Shown here: in pieces, positions 26,832 to 35,760 of the stretch
Layout of the letters: each line of letters starts with the position of its first letter
How positions within the stretch are numbered: position 1 is the first letter of the stretch
NCBI RefSeq assembly: GCF_011801125.1
Contig: NZ_CP046171.1
Span: forward strand, 1,736,001 to 1,800,000
Length of the DNA stretch: 64,000 nt
Direction of reading: 5' to 3'
From: Nocardia brasiliensis
GTDB taxonomy: Bacteria > Actinomycetota > Actinomycetes > Mycobacteriales > Mycobacteriaceae
Translations under genes and position numbers: made by a program
The notes under the pieces: generated by a model
Databases searched by the model: none
Seen by the model: the letters and a program-made list of their open reading frames with translations, nothing else
What the model was told of the DNA's origin: nothing

Positions 26832-28895
26832 ATGTCGATGAGGACAGTTCGCCGTGTCGCAGCACGGGCCGGGGTCATGGTGGTCGCGGCCGCCATGACC
26901 GCGCTATGGGTCGTGCCGAGCACGGCCGTCGCCGAGACGCCGCCCGACGGCGGTGAACTCGCGCAGGCCTGGCTCGCCGCGCACGACGGCCCGCCGAAAT
27001 ATCCCGGACCGGTGCACATCGACTTCGACGTGCCGGTCACCATGAGCGACGGGACGGTGCTGAAGGCGAACATCTATCGTCCGGTGGACGCGGCGGGCCG
27101 GATCGTGGACGAACCGCTGCCGACCATCGTCAACCTGACCCCGTACACGAAGTTCGTCTCGCTGCTCGCCGATCTCGCGCTGAACATCCCGGTGCTCTCC
27201 GATGCGCTGATCGAGCTGGTGAATCGCTTCGACTTCGGTGGCACGCCGTTCGACTCGATCACCGATCTCACCAGGGCGCTCAGTGGCGGCGCCGCACGGA
27301 CTTTCGGCGCGGATCGAAAACTGGTGCAGCAGGGCTACACCTACATCGTCGCCGACGTGCGCGGGACCGGGTACTCCCACGGTGACTGGAAGTTCTTCCA
27401 GAGCCGGGAAACTCAGGACACCTTGGAAATGATCGACTGGGCGAGCAAGCAGCCGTGGTCGGACGGCAATATCGGTATGTCGGGTATCTCGTACTCCGGT
27501 ATCAACCAGTTCAAGGCAGCCGAGCAGAACCCGCCCGCGCTCAAGGCCATATTCCCGGTAGAGGGCAGCACCGATACGCTCACCGATGTGGCTTTCCCCG
27601 GCGGGGGACTGGGCTTGTTCGGTCCGCTCTACATCGCGGCGGTCGATCTGATCTCGAATTTCCCGGACCCGGTCGGTATTGCGCTCGGTCACCTCGACCT
27701 GAAATGGCTGATGGATCGGATCCAGACGCCGCTGGAATTCTTCGACTACATCCTGATGGCGTTGTCGCTCACCGTGGACTCGGTGCCGGAACCGCTGAAA
27801 CAGCAGCTGTTGCCCGGCAGCCCGCTGCGGTCGGCGTTCACCGACAGTCATCCGGAACAGATTCGGGTGCCGGCCTTTGTCTATGGCGGCTGGCACGACA
27901 TCTTCGCCGCGTCCAGCGCACGGTCGTTCGACGATATTCCGTTGCCGCCGGAGAAGAAGAAACTGATCATGGGCGACACCTATCACTTCAACCCGGGTTC
28001 GGGCCTCGGCAACCCGGGGCGGCCGCCGCGTCTGGACGTGTTGCAGATGGCGTGGTTCGACAAGTGGCTCAAGGGAATCGACAACGGGATCGACCAGTAC
28101 GGGCCGGTCGCACTGTGGCAGCAGGGCGGCGGCTGGACCACTACCTCCTCGTTCCCGCGCCCCGGCCTGGATCACCAGCGGATGTACCTCTCGCCGGTCC
28201 GTAGCGGCACCGCCAACAGTGTCTACGACGGTTCGCTGACCGCGCAGACGCCCCGGGACGCCGCACGATTGACGGTGTCGCCGGTCACCGGGATCACCTC
28301 GCTGTGCTCGCGCGACGCGGCGGTCGAGTCCGCGGGCGTCATCAGCCTGGCCAACTTCTGCGGCCGCGACGACCGCATCCACGAGTCGGGCGGGCTCACC
28401 TTCACCGGGGCTGCGGTGACCGAGCCGACCGAGCTGTCCGGACCGATCACGGTGCACCTCAACACGATGTACGACAACATCGAGGGCTACTGGGCCGTCA
28501 GCGTGAACGATGTTGCGCCGGACGGACAATCGACCGTGCTGGCCAGCGGGCAGCTCGCGGCGTCGCTGCGTGCGGTCGACGAGGAAAAGAGCGAAAAGGA
28601 CGCGGACGGCGACTACACCCGCACGGTCTACAAGCTGACTCTCGCCGATCGGCAGACGCTGGTGCCGGGGCAGCCGACCACACTCGATGTCGCGGTCAAT
28701 CCGGTCGATGCCGTGCTCGCGCCGGGACATCGATTGCGCGTCAACGTCTTCGCGAGCAACTTCCCGCGCGGCTTCCTGCCGCCGCCGCTGCTGTTCGACG
28801 GTGGCATCGGCAACGCGCTGGCACCGCAGCATCTGGTGCTCGATCCCGCCGCGCCCAGCTTTGTGAACGTGCCGACGAGCAGGCCGCTGGGCTGA
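26832..28895 (+). CDS. Secreted CocE/NonD family (S15-type) hydrolase
   Basis: The 687-residue protein has a Sec signal peptide (residues 1 to about 35, ending AVAETPP). An alpha/beta hydrolase domain follows with the nucleophile Ser in GMSGISYSG and the upstream DVRGTGYSHGDW. The last 230 residues form the jelly-roll domain of X-Pro dipeptidyl peptidases and cocaine esterase (CocE). It should hydrolyse an ester or dipeptide outside the cell. AGGAGG stands six bases before the ATG. About 130 extra residues between the N-terminal strand and the nucleophile include a helical insert. Confidence 0.88.
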   Translation: MSMRTVRRVAARAGVMVVAAAMTALWVVPSTAVAETPPDGGELAQAWLAAHDGPPKYPGPVHIDFDVPVTMSDGTVLKANIYRPVDAAGRIVDEPLPTIVNLTPYTKFVSLLADLALNIPVLSDALIELVNRFDFGGTPFDSITDLTRALSGGAARTFGADRKLVQQGYTYIVADVRGTGYSHGDWKFFQSRETQDTLEMIDWASKQPWSDGNIGMSGISYSGINQFKAAEQNPPALKAIFPVEGSTDTLTDVAFPGGGLGLFGPLYIAAVDLISNFPDPVGIALGHLDLKWLMDRIQTPLEFFDYILMALSLTVDSVPEPLKQQLLPGSPLRSAFTDSHPEQIRVPAFVYGGWHDIFAASSARSFDDIPLPPEKKKLIMGDTYHFNPGSGLGNPGRPPRLDVLQMAWFDKWLKGIDNGIDQYGPVALWQQGGGWTTTSSFPRPGLDHQRMYLSPVRSGTANSVYDGSLTAQTPRDAARLTVSPVTGITSLCSRDAAVESAGVISLANFCGRDDRIHESGGLTFTGAAVTEPTELSGPITVHLNTMYDNIEGYWAVSVNDVAPDGQSTVLASGQLAASLRAVDEEKSEKDADGDYTRTVYKLTLADRQTLVPGQPTTLDVAVNPVDAVLAPGHRLRVNVFASNFPRGFLPPPLLFDGGIGNALAPQHLVLDPAAPSFVNVPTSRPLG

Positions 28896-29079
28896 CCTGA
28901 TACCGGCGCGCCGCAGCGGACGATCGCGGCGGCCGATAGGCATCTCGCCGCCGCGCACATCTATTCGTCGGCGTGTCGATATCAGATCGTGGCGTTCGCG
29001 CACTTCGCGTACGTGACAATCGATGCAGGTCGCATTTGTTTGCGGCGTGGATCGAAAGCATCTGAAAGGGGCGTCGATC

Positions 29080-29778
29080 ATGGAACCCGAAAATCCCGAG
29101 ATTGCCGCGAAAGCGGTCGACGCGGTCGCTCCGATTCGTGTGCGCGGTGATCTGGATCCGGAACTGTCACGCTGGATGTGGTTGGTGAAATGGATTCTCG
29201 CCATTCCGCATTACATCGTGCTGTTCTTCCTGCACATCGGTTATATCGTGCTCACGATAGTCGCGTTCTTCGCGATTCTGTTCACCGCCAGGTATCCGAA
29301 GGCGCTGTTCGACTTCAATGTCGGTGTCATGCGCTGGACGTGGCGGGTGGAGTTCTACGCGCTGTCGGTGCTCGGCACCGACAAGTATCCGCCGTTCAGC
29401 CTGCAACCGAACGCGGAGTACCCGGCCGATCTCGAGGTCGACTACCCCGAGCGGCTCAGTCGTGGCCTGGTGCTGGTGAAGTGGTGGCTGCTGGCCATTC
29501 CGCACTATCTGATCCTGGCCGCGATGATGACCGGTGGCGCGACGTTCGCGATGAGCGACGACGACTCCTGGTACGGCAGCACGAGCATCCCCCTGATCAG
29601 CATCCTGCTGATCGTCGCGCTGCTCGGCTTGCTGTTCACCGCCCGGTACCCGCAAGGCGTGTACGACTTCGTCCTCGGCATCAGCCGCTGGAGCATCCGA
29701 GTGCAGGCCTACGCCACGCTGATGCGCGACGAGTACCCGCCGTTCCGGCTCGATCAGGGCGCCCGCGAAACCCGCTGA
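29080..29778 (+). CDS. DUF4389-type membrane protein with duplicated unit
   Basis: The 232-residue protein has four to five transmembrane helices arranged as two similar units. Unit one (residues about 20-118) reads SRWMWLVKWILAIPHYIVL ... LFTARYPKALFDF ... KYPPFSL. Unit two (about 130-225) reads SRGLVLVKWWLLAIPHYLIL ... LFTARYPQGVYDF ... EYPPFRL. This is the layout of DUF4389 proteins, whose role is unknown. The ATG at 29080 is chosen over an upstream frame start because AAAGGGG lies before it and the upstream residues are not family-like. Confidence 0.78.
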   Translation: MEPENPEIAAKAVDAVAPIRVRGDLDPELSRWMWLVKWILAIPHYIVLFFLHIGYIVLTIVAFFAILFTARYPKALFDFNVGVMRWTWRVEFYALSVLGTDKYPPFSLQPNAEYPADLEVDYPERLSRGLVLVKWWLLAIPHYLILAAMMTGGATFAMSDDDSWYGSTSIPLISILLIVALLGLLFTARYPQGVYDFVLGISRWSIRVQAYATLMRDEYPPFRLDQGARETR

Positions 29779-29800
29779 CGACCGAGCACCTTCGCACCGG

Positions 29801-29827
29801 ATCCGCCCGCTGGTTCAGCGGGCGGAT
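29801..29827. terminator. Bidirectional hairpin terminator overlapping a stop codon
   Basis: ATCCGCCCGCT (29801-29811) and AGCGGGCGGAT (29817-29827) form a perfect 11-bp stem with a 5-nt loop. It separates convergent genes and includes the ATPase stop codon at 29815-29817. Confidence 0.7.
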
Positions 29828-30804
29828 TCGTATATCCGCCGCACCACGTCTTCGATTTCGGGCTCCTCGATGGACAGGTCCCGCACCTCGGCGCGCTCGG
29901 AGACCAGCGCGAGCAGCTGTGCGGCGGTGGTCTGTTCCGGATCGAAGGCCAGCCGCTGACGCATGCCGCCGCCTTCGGATTCGAGCAGCTGCGCGCACGG
30001 CAGATCGTCGAGATCCGGTGTGGGCTCGGCCAGATCGACGACGAGGACGCGGCGCGCCCCCACCGTCGCGGCCAGCCCGGTCAGTGACCCGTCGTAGACC
30101 AGGTGTCCGTGATCCACCACGAGCACTCGGCCGCACAGTCTTTCGATGTCGCCCATGTCATGGGTGGTGAGCAGCAGCGTGGTGCCGCGCTCGGCGCGCT
30201 CGGCCCGCAGGAACTCGCGCAGGCGTTGCTTCGACAGCACGTCGAGTCCGATCGTCGGCTCGTCCAGAATCACCAGTTCGGGGGAGTGCAGCAGGGCCGC
30301 GGCCACCTCCGCGCGCATGCGCTGTCCCAGCGAGAGCTGGCGTACCGGCGTGTCCAGCGTCTCGGCCATCTCCAACTGCTCGACCAGCTCGTGCTCGCGT
30401 TTGCGCGCGGCATCGGGCTCCAACCGGTGGATGGCCGCGAGGATCGAAAACGATTCGCGCAGTGGCAGATCCCACCAGAGCTGGGAGCGCTGCCCGAATA
30501 CGACGCCGATCCGGGCGGCCAGTTCGCGCCGCTGCCGGACCGGTTCCAGCCCGCAGGTGCGCACGCTACCGGCGGTGGGCACCAGGATGCCGGTGAGCAT
30601 TTTGATGGTCGTGGATTTGCCCGCGCCGTTGGCGCCGATATAGCCGACCGCGGCGCCGCGCTCGATCCGGAAAGTCATGCGGTCCACCGCGGTCAAGGTC
30701 TCGCGTCGCCGCCGCCATCGGCGACCGTCCTTGCGGGACAGGGTGAATTCTCTGGTCAGGTTCTCGATATCGATGATGGCCTCTGCCGCATCGGAATTCG
30801 CCAT
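29815..30804 (-). CDS. ABC transporter ATP-binding protein (COG4586-type)
   Basis: The 329-residue ATPase has Walker A GANGAGKST, the signature LSLGQRMRAEVAAALLH, Walker B LVILDEPTIGLD and a switch His in LLTTHD. The sequence VVFGQRSQLWWDLPLRESF is characteristic of the ATPase that pairs with two ABC-2 permeases of the COG3694/COG4587 types. It powers an exporter of unknown substrate. It is the third gene of the operon: its ATG is 2 bp before the stop of the permease gene upstream in transcription order. Confidence 0.9.
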   Translation of the reverse strand: MANSDAAEAIIDIENLTREFTLSRKDGRRWRRRRETLTAVDRMTFRIERGAAVGYIGANGAGKSTTIKMLTGILVPTAGSVRTCGLEPVRQRRELAARIGVVFGQRSQLWWDLPLRESFSILAAIHRLEPDAARKREHELVEQLEMAETLDTPVRQLSLGQRMRAEVAAALLHSPELVILDEPTIGLDVLSKQRLREFLRAERAERGTTLLLTTHDMGDIERLCGRVLVVDHGHLVYDGSLTGLAATVGARRVLVVDLAEPTPDLDDLPCAQLLESEGGGMRQRLAFDPEQTTAAQLLALVSERAEVRDLSIEEPEIEDVVRRIYESAR

Positions 30805-30805
30805 G

Positions 30806-31630
30806 TCAGCCGCCCCCTCCTTGGTAGTGCCGGGTACCGAAGCGCCAGAGCACCAGTGCCAGCAGCCACACCCACAACACCGCGAGCGGGACGAACCACG
30901 CCAGCCAGGCGGGCAGCAGCGGCGGGCCGGGCAGCCCGAGCAGCGCGACGGTTGGCAGGTAGGCCGTGAACGACACCGGAATCGCGAAGCCGAACAGCAG
31001 CCGCAGCGGTGTCGGAAAGACCGCGGCCGGTTGGACCGCGGCGAACGAACCGCCATAGGTGAAACTGTTGGTGAGTTCGGCTCCGTCGATCAGATAGAAC
31101 TGTAATCCCGCCGCGCACACGAAGATCCCGCCGAACAGCGCGACGCCGCTCACCAACGTGACTACGATCAGGGCGAGAGTCGCTGGGCCCCAATCGATAT
31201 CGTTGCGCAACAACCCGAAGCCGAGCACCACGATCGCGACCGCCGCCCGGGCGAAGCGGCGCAGCGAGATATCGCTCGTGACCAGTTGCAGCAGCAGCGG
31301 CTGCGGGCGCAGATGGTAGGCGTCGAGCTGGCCCATCCGAATCAGTGTCGGCAGCGTGTCCAGATGACCGAACAGGACCTGCGCCAGGGCGAAGGTCGAT
31401 TGCCCGAAGCCGAAGAGCAGCAGCGCGGCGTTCAGATCCAGCCCCCCGAGCACCCGGACGTTGTGGAAGATCACCCACACCTCGGCGAATTCGACGAGGC
31501 CGATCAGGAACGCGCCGAAAACCTCACTGGCGAAAGACAACCGATAGGACCGCTGCGCGCGGATCCGAGAGCGCAGCACCGCCGCGTACGGGGTGAACCA
31601 GGTGCCCGCGGCGGCGCTCGGCTCAGCCAC
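30806..31630 (-). CDS. ABC-2 type permease
   Basis: The 274-residue protein has six predicted transmembrane helices and resembles ABC-2 permeases that work in pairs. The GTG at 31630 is chosen because it overlaps the end of the first permease gene by 8 bp, giving translational coupling; a longer frame reads through Cys/Arg-rich nonsense. With the neighbouring permease and the ATPase it forms a complete exporter. Confidence 0.82.
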   Translation of the reverse strand: MAEPSAAAGTWFTPYAAVLRSRIRAQRSYRLSFASEVFGAFLIGLVEFAEVWVIFHNVRVLGGLDLNAALLLFGFGQSTFALAQVLFGHLDTLPTLIRMGQLDAYHLRPQPLLLQLVTSDISLRRFARAAVAIVVLGFGLLRNDIDWGPATLALIVVTLVSGVALFGGIFVCAAGLQFYLIDGAELTNSFTYGGSFAAVQPAAVFPTPLRLLFGFAIPVSFTAYLPTVALLGLPGPPLLPAWLAWFVPLAVLWVWLLALVLWRFGTRHYQGGGG

Positions 31631-32477
31631 CCTGCACCTCCAGCTTGCGTCGGCCCGCGGCCAGCAGCAGCCGCCCGGCCAGGCCGACCAGCAGCACCCA
31701 GAACACCTGCACCGCGAGCACACCCACCGCAGCCGAGCCGGTCGTCCGGCCGGACAACACGTCGATCGGGGCTTGCAGGATGGACGGAAACGGCGTCGCC
31801 TGCGCGATCGTGCGCAGCCAGAGCGGGAACATGTGCACCGGCACGAAGAGCCCGGCCAGAAACGTGCCGCAGATCTGGTACACCACCCGGATGCCGCGGG
31901 TCTCGACCACCCAGAAACCGATCAGCGCGACCACGAACAGGCAGAGGAACGAGAGGGCAACGGCGAGCAGCACACTCACGGTCCCCAGCAGGTAGGGGCC
32001 CGGGGTGGTCGGCATCGCCAGACCGAAGGTCAGTACGCCGATCAACACGCTCGGCACCCCGCGCGGCAGGATCGTGCACGCCGCGCGCCCGATATCGCCG
32101 GCCAGATAGCCGAGCTGGATGTCGACCGGACGCAGGAAATCGATCGCGATGTCGCCGTTGCGCACTCGATCCGACAGGTCGAGCGGCGGCCCCATGAACT
32201 GCAGCGCGCCGAGCAGCCCCTGCGACAACCAGACGTAGGCGCCGATGGAACCCTCGGTGTAGCCGCCGAAGTCGCCCGCCGCCCGCACCGCGGCCAGCAT
32301 TACCGCCGCCCGCACGAATCCGAACACGCAATTGGTGAACAGTCCGGCGAACATCGCCAACTTGTACTGGGACTGCCGCCGAAATCCGGCCCGCGCCAAC
32401 TGCGCGTATACCGCGATGACCCGCCAAGGGTGCCCGGTCGCAGCGACTTGCCCGTCCCCCTCCACACTGCCGTGCAC
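31623..32477 (-). CDS. ABC-2 type permease
   Basis: The 284-residue protein has six predicted transmembrane helices after a short soluble start. The stretch VRNGDIAIDFLRPVDIQLGY, between helices two and three, is a typical loop of these permeases (the second permease carries the analogous IRMGQLDAYHLRPQP). Start is a GTG at 32477 without a clear ribosome binding site; other GTG codons lie within the next 15 residues, so the N-terminus is uncertain. It is divergent from the T7SS operon. Confidence 0.82.
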   Translation of the reverse strand: MHGSVEGDGQVAATGHPWRVIAVYAQLARAGFRRQSQYKLAMFAGLFTNCVFGFVRAAVMLAAVRAAGDFGGYTEGSIGAYVWLSQGLLGALQFMGPPLDLSDRVRNGDIAIDFLRPVDIQLGYLAGDIGRAACTILPRGVPSVLIGVLTFGLAMPTTPGPYLLGTVSVLLAVALSFLCLFVVALIGFWVVETRGIRVVYQICGTFLAGLFVPVHMFPLWLRTIAQATPFPSILQAPIDVLSGRTTGSAAVGVLAVQVFWVLLVGLAGRLLLAAGRRKLEVQGG

Positions 32478-32691
32478 AAAGAGTCAAGCCTAGTGCCTCC
32501 GGCAACTCGAGGTAACCCCTCGCCGAAGCAATTCGACGAAGTGCCGGGCCAGCGCATGACAGCGCGCACGTTGATTGCCATACTCAGCGGAGCGACAAGC
32601 GAAGATCTGACGCATGTGTCCAGGTCGCACAGTAGGCTTGTCTTCGAATCATGTCGCGGTAGCGAAGGACTGGTAACCCGGGAGGGGAACG

Positions 32692-33015
32692 GTGGACACG
32701 CTGAAGCTCGACCCGGCGGCGGTAGCCGCATACACCGCGATCGCGGACGCAGTCTCCCAGCAACTCGCCTCGGCCTCGGCGGTGGCCTCCGGCGCGGTGA
32801 ATCAAGACCAGCTCGCCGCCGACCTCGGGCTGATCGGCGCCGACTTCGCGGCGCGGTTCGCCACGGCGGTCGCCGAACACGCGCAGGCGTTGTCGACCGC
32901 AGGCCAGCTGGTCGGCACCTATGGACAGGTACTGCGCGACTACAGCGCGAAGATGCAGGGTGTCGACGGCGACACCGCGGGCGCCGTCACCCGGACAGGG
33001 GAGACGCTGACATGA
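32692..33015 (+). CDS. EspC-like type VII secretion-associated protein
   Basis: The 107-residue helical protein resembles the EspC/DUF2580 family of ESX-1 secretion-associated proteins: two long amphipathic helices of the WXG100 type, with the start MDTLKLDPAAVAAYTAIADA. A YxxxD/E-type signal may be near its end (YSAKMQGVDGD). GTG start with GGGAGGGG upstream. Its stop overlaps the start of the next gene (ATGA), so the two are coupled and probably secreted or complexed together. Confidence 0.72.
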   Translation: MDTLKLDPAAVAAYTAIADAVSQQLASASAVASGAVNQDQLAADLGLIGADFAARFATAVAEHAQALSTAGQLVGTYGQVLRDYSAKMQGVDGDTAGAVTRTGETLT

Positions 33016-34391
33016 GAAGCCTTACCGGATTACGCAGGCGGGCGGCGTCCGCCCCGGCGCGCACCGACCACACCGCGCCCGCGACGATCGCGCTCGATCC
33101 CGATGTCGACCCGCCGATCGTCGCCGCGCTGGTGCGACCGCTGTTGCAGCTGCGGTCCACGCTCGGTTCGGGGGTCGCCGTGCCGAACCAGACCGCGACC
33201 GCCGCACTCTCCGCGGCGAGCACCACGGCCGCCGACACCGAGGGGCCGCATCGCGACGGCTTGCACGCCCTGGAGTCCACCTGGACCTCGCGCGGGGCCG
33301 ACGCGGCCGTGCCCGCCCTGCGCACCACCCACACCGAGATCGGCGAAATCTCCGACCGCGGACCGGCTTACCTGAGCGTGCTCGGTGACGCGCACGCCAC
33401 CAGTGCGCGCGCGGCGCGCACGGTCGACCAGATCATCGCCGACTTCCGCAGCGACGCCCGCCAGATCCTCGGCAACGCGACCGCGGCGCCGGACACCGAC
33501 GCGGTGATCGCGCGGGCCACCCAGGCGCTGCGGGACGCGCTCACCACGGTCAATGCCGCGCAGACGGAAATGGACGACCACAGCAGGCGACTCGACGCGA
33601 TGGGCCCGCTCACGGTCACCCAGCCCTCCGGTGTCACCACGGCACAGCCCTACGCCGCGGGCCCCTTCACCACGGGCACGTATCCGCCGGGCGTGACGAA
33701 TCAGTACGCGCCGGGCGGGATCGTCCCCGGCACCGGGCAGCCGATGGACCCGGCGCTGGCCGCGCAGCTGCAGTTGCAGCAGCAGCTGATCTCGGCCGGC
33801 GTGCAGGTCGGCACCGCGGCGATCAACGCGGGTGTCGACATCGGCACGAACATCATCGACAAGATCGCCGGTGTCGGCACCCACATCGTGGACAAGGTCG
33901 CCGAGGTCGGCACGCACGCCATCGATACCGTCGCGGCCGGCGCGGACAAGGCCGTGACCGAGGCGATCCGGCCGGGCAGCACCGCGAACGACGGGCCGAA
34001 CGGTTCCTCGAATTCCGGTAGCTCGCCGAAGCTTTTCGATTTCGGCGCGGGGGCGCGAACGCCCGCGCCGGCCGCGCCGAGCGGGCCGAGCAGCGTGATT
34101 CCGCCGCAGTCGTCCGCACCGACCGTGCATGAGGCGCCGCCGAAACCGGAGTCCAGGCCCGCGCCCGCGCCCGCCCCGGCACCGCCGGTGGTCAACGACG
34201 CCCCGCCGCGCGCGGCCGCGCCGGACCAGCCGCACCCGCCGGGCAGCACCGGAGGTGTCGCGATGCCGCCGTCGCCGCCGCCGGACGATCGGGAGCACAA
34301 GCCCCGGGAAGGCCAGCTCGGCGTGACCGTGCCGACCGCGGTGGTCGCGGTGACCCCGGTGCTCGGCGACTACGACGATGACACCCTCTGA
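33012..34391 (+). CDS. T7SS substrate-like protein with 11-residue repeats
   Basis: The 459-residue protein has a helical N-terminal half (to about residue 205) like large WXG/PPE-type partners. A Pro/Gly/Gln-rich linker follows. Residues about 263-310 hold repeats of about 11 residues (GVGTHIVDKVA, EVGTHAIDTVA), the pattern of amphipathic helices that lie on membranes. The last 130 residues are Pro/Ala-rich and disordered. It is coupled to the EspC-like gene before it and overlaps the next gene by 14 bp. Secretion by an ESX system is inferred from context. Confidence 0.72.
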   Translation: MRSLTGLRRRAASAPARTDHTAPATIALDPDVDPPIVAALVRPLLQLRSTLGSGVAVPNQTATAALSAASTTAADTEGPHRDGLHALESTWTSRGADAAVPALRTTHTEIGEISDRGPAYLSVLGDAHATSARAARTVDQIIADFRSDARQILGNATAAPDTDAVIARATQALRDALTTVNAAQTEMDDHSRRLDAMGPLTVTQPSGVTTAQPYAAGPFTTGTYPPGVTNQYAPGGIVPGTGQPMDPALAAQLQLQQQLISAGVQVGTAAINAGVDIGTNIIDKIAGVGTHIVDKVAEVGTHAIDTVAAGADKAVTEAIRPGSTANDGPNGSSNSGSSPKLFDFGAGARTPAPAAPSGPSSVIPPQSSAPTVHEAPPKPESRPAPAPAPAPPVVNDAPPRAAAPDQPHPPGSTGGVAMPPSPPPDDREHKPREGQLGVTVPTAVVAVTPVLGDYDDDTL

Positions 34392-35385
34392 CCCGAATTC
34401 TCCGGGTCGGCAAGAGGGACAGGGCAATCCGTTCGATACCGGGCTGCCCATGGTGCGCACGCCCGTCGGCAAGGCGCGCAAGCGGCGGCGTCCGTCCGGG
34501 CGTCGCTCACCGGTGCGTCGTCGTGATCCGGAGGGCGTCGTGACGGAGCCGAATCCGGACCCGCCCGCCGGCCGGCCGCGACGCACCGGTGACTGGGAGC
34601 AATGGCTCGATCTGCCGCCGCGCACCGAGCAGCCCGCGCCCGAGCCGCCGGTGGCACCGCAGCGACGACAGGCGCCCGTCGAGGACGACGACCGGTCCGG
34701 TGGCTACGACGACAATGTCGCTCCGCCGCCGGCGATCATCAACCGCTCCGGCATCCACCCCGGCGTACCGCTGCGTCATCCGACTCGCCAGCGCGGCAGG
34801 CAGTCCAACGGCAATCGGGTTCTCGCCGTGCTGATCGTGCTCGGCGTCGGGATCGCGGTCGTCTCGATCCTCTACACCGCGATCAACGGCTTGGGCGGCG
34901 ACGACGCACCCGCCGCGGCGAGCTCGACGGCGCGTGCGCCTGGCGTGGTGTCGAGCGCGGCGACCAGCACGCCGCCGCAGGGGCAGGCCGCGGCGATCGC
35001 GACGCAGGGATGCGAACAGCGGCGCACCCCCGACGTGGTGTCCGGCACCGATCCGGGCGGCACCGCCAACGGACCCGACGCCATCCTCGCCTTCGAGTAC
35101 GCCTACTACGTGGAACGCTCCGGCTATCGGGCGCGCGCGGTGGTCGCGGACAACGCGATCGTCTCGCCCGCCGACCAGATTCAGCGCGGTATCAACATGA
35201 CTCCGGTCGGCACCCGCTACTGCGTCCTGGTCACCCGGGCCAAGGACGGTGACGACGGACTCGCGCACTGGGAGGTGAAGCTCACCGAGCAGTACCCGGG
35301 CGAGCAACCGCGCACCTTTACCCAGCTCATCACCACCCGCACGCTCGCCTCCCGCACCCTGATCACCGCGATCGCCTCCGGTTGA
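34378..35385 (+). CDS. Membrane-anchored protein of the T7SS-associated operon
   Basis: The 335-residue protein has a long basic, Pro-rich cytoplasmic part (residues 1 to about 145), one transmembrane helix (VLAVLIVLGVGIAVVSILY), a Ser/Thr/Ala-rich stalk and an extracellular domain of about 130 residues with two cysteines (GCEQRR and RYCVLV). The domain looks like an NTF2-like or Mce-associated-type fold, but I cannot name it. The start overlaps the previous gene by 14 bp. It may hold or recognise the secreted partners at the membrane. Confidence 0.7.
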   Translation: MTPSDPNSPGRQEGQGNPFDTGLPMVRTPVGKARKRRRPSGRRSPVRRRDPEGVVTEPNPDPPAGRPRRTGDWEQWLDLPPRTEQPAPEPPVAPQRRQAPVEDDDRSGGYDDNVAPPPAIINRSGIHPGVPLRHPTRQRGRQSNGNRVLAVLIVLGVGIAVVSILYTAINGLGGDDAPAAASSTARAPGVVSSAATSTPPQGQAAAIATQGCEQRRTPDVVSGTDPGGTANGPDAILAFEYAYYVERSGYRARAVVADNAIVSPADQIQRGINMTPVGTRYCVLVTRAKDGDDGLAHWEVKLTEQYPGEQPRTFTQLITTRTLASRTLITAIASG

Positions 35386-35515
35386 GCCGCCGCGCCGGAC
35401 AACGCCGGTTCCCGGGGCAGGAAAACTATTGTCTGGGAGCGCTGTTCGCGGGTAGATACCGTTCGGTTCGGTAAACGATGTCGATGAGTGTGCGGTGCAC
35501 AGTTGGGGATGGGGA

Positions 35516-35647
35516 ATGCGTATTTCGAAGCGGACCGTGGCCGAAACCGCGGCGGTGGTGGCATTTATTCTGTCTGCCGTGGTCGCCGCGCCGCCCGCGG
35601 AGCCCGTGCCGCCGCGGCACCCCGAATCCGCTGTCGTTCAAAGGTAG
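35516..35647 (+). CDS. Possible 43-aa secreted peptide
   Basis: A short frame reads a typical signal peptide (MRISKRTVAETAAVVAFILS then AVVAAPP) followed by only about 15 residues (EPVPPRHPESAVVQR). GGGGATGGGGA stands before the ATG. It may be a true small exported peptide or the 5' remnant of a larger secreted protein. It is too short to judge by composition. Confidence 0.4.
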   Translation: MRISKRTVAETAAVVAFILSAVVAAPPAEPVPPRHPESAVVQR

Positions 35648-35760
35648 TACACGCTGGGTAATGGCGCTTTCGGCGCTTGCTTGGCGCCCTGTGGTCTGCG
35701 AAGGTAGTGCACCGGATAGTTTTGTTTTCGATTAGCTCGATGCAGAAGGCGAGTCGGCAG

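Noticed and set aside
31593..33011. A continuous plus-strand frame that would extend the 459-residue T7SS-linked protein to 932 residues
   Set aside because: The extra part is antisense to the ABC permease gene and overlaps the EspC-like gene; the ATGA overlap at 33012 marks the real start.
35677..35760. TTG start that would lengthen the NarI-like protein by 28 residues
   Set aside because: The extension is not NarI-like, and the ATG at 35761 gives the usual length for the family.
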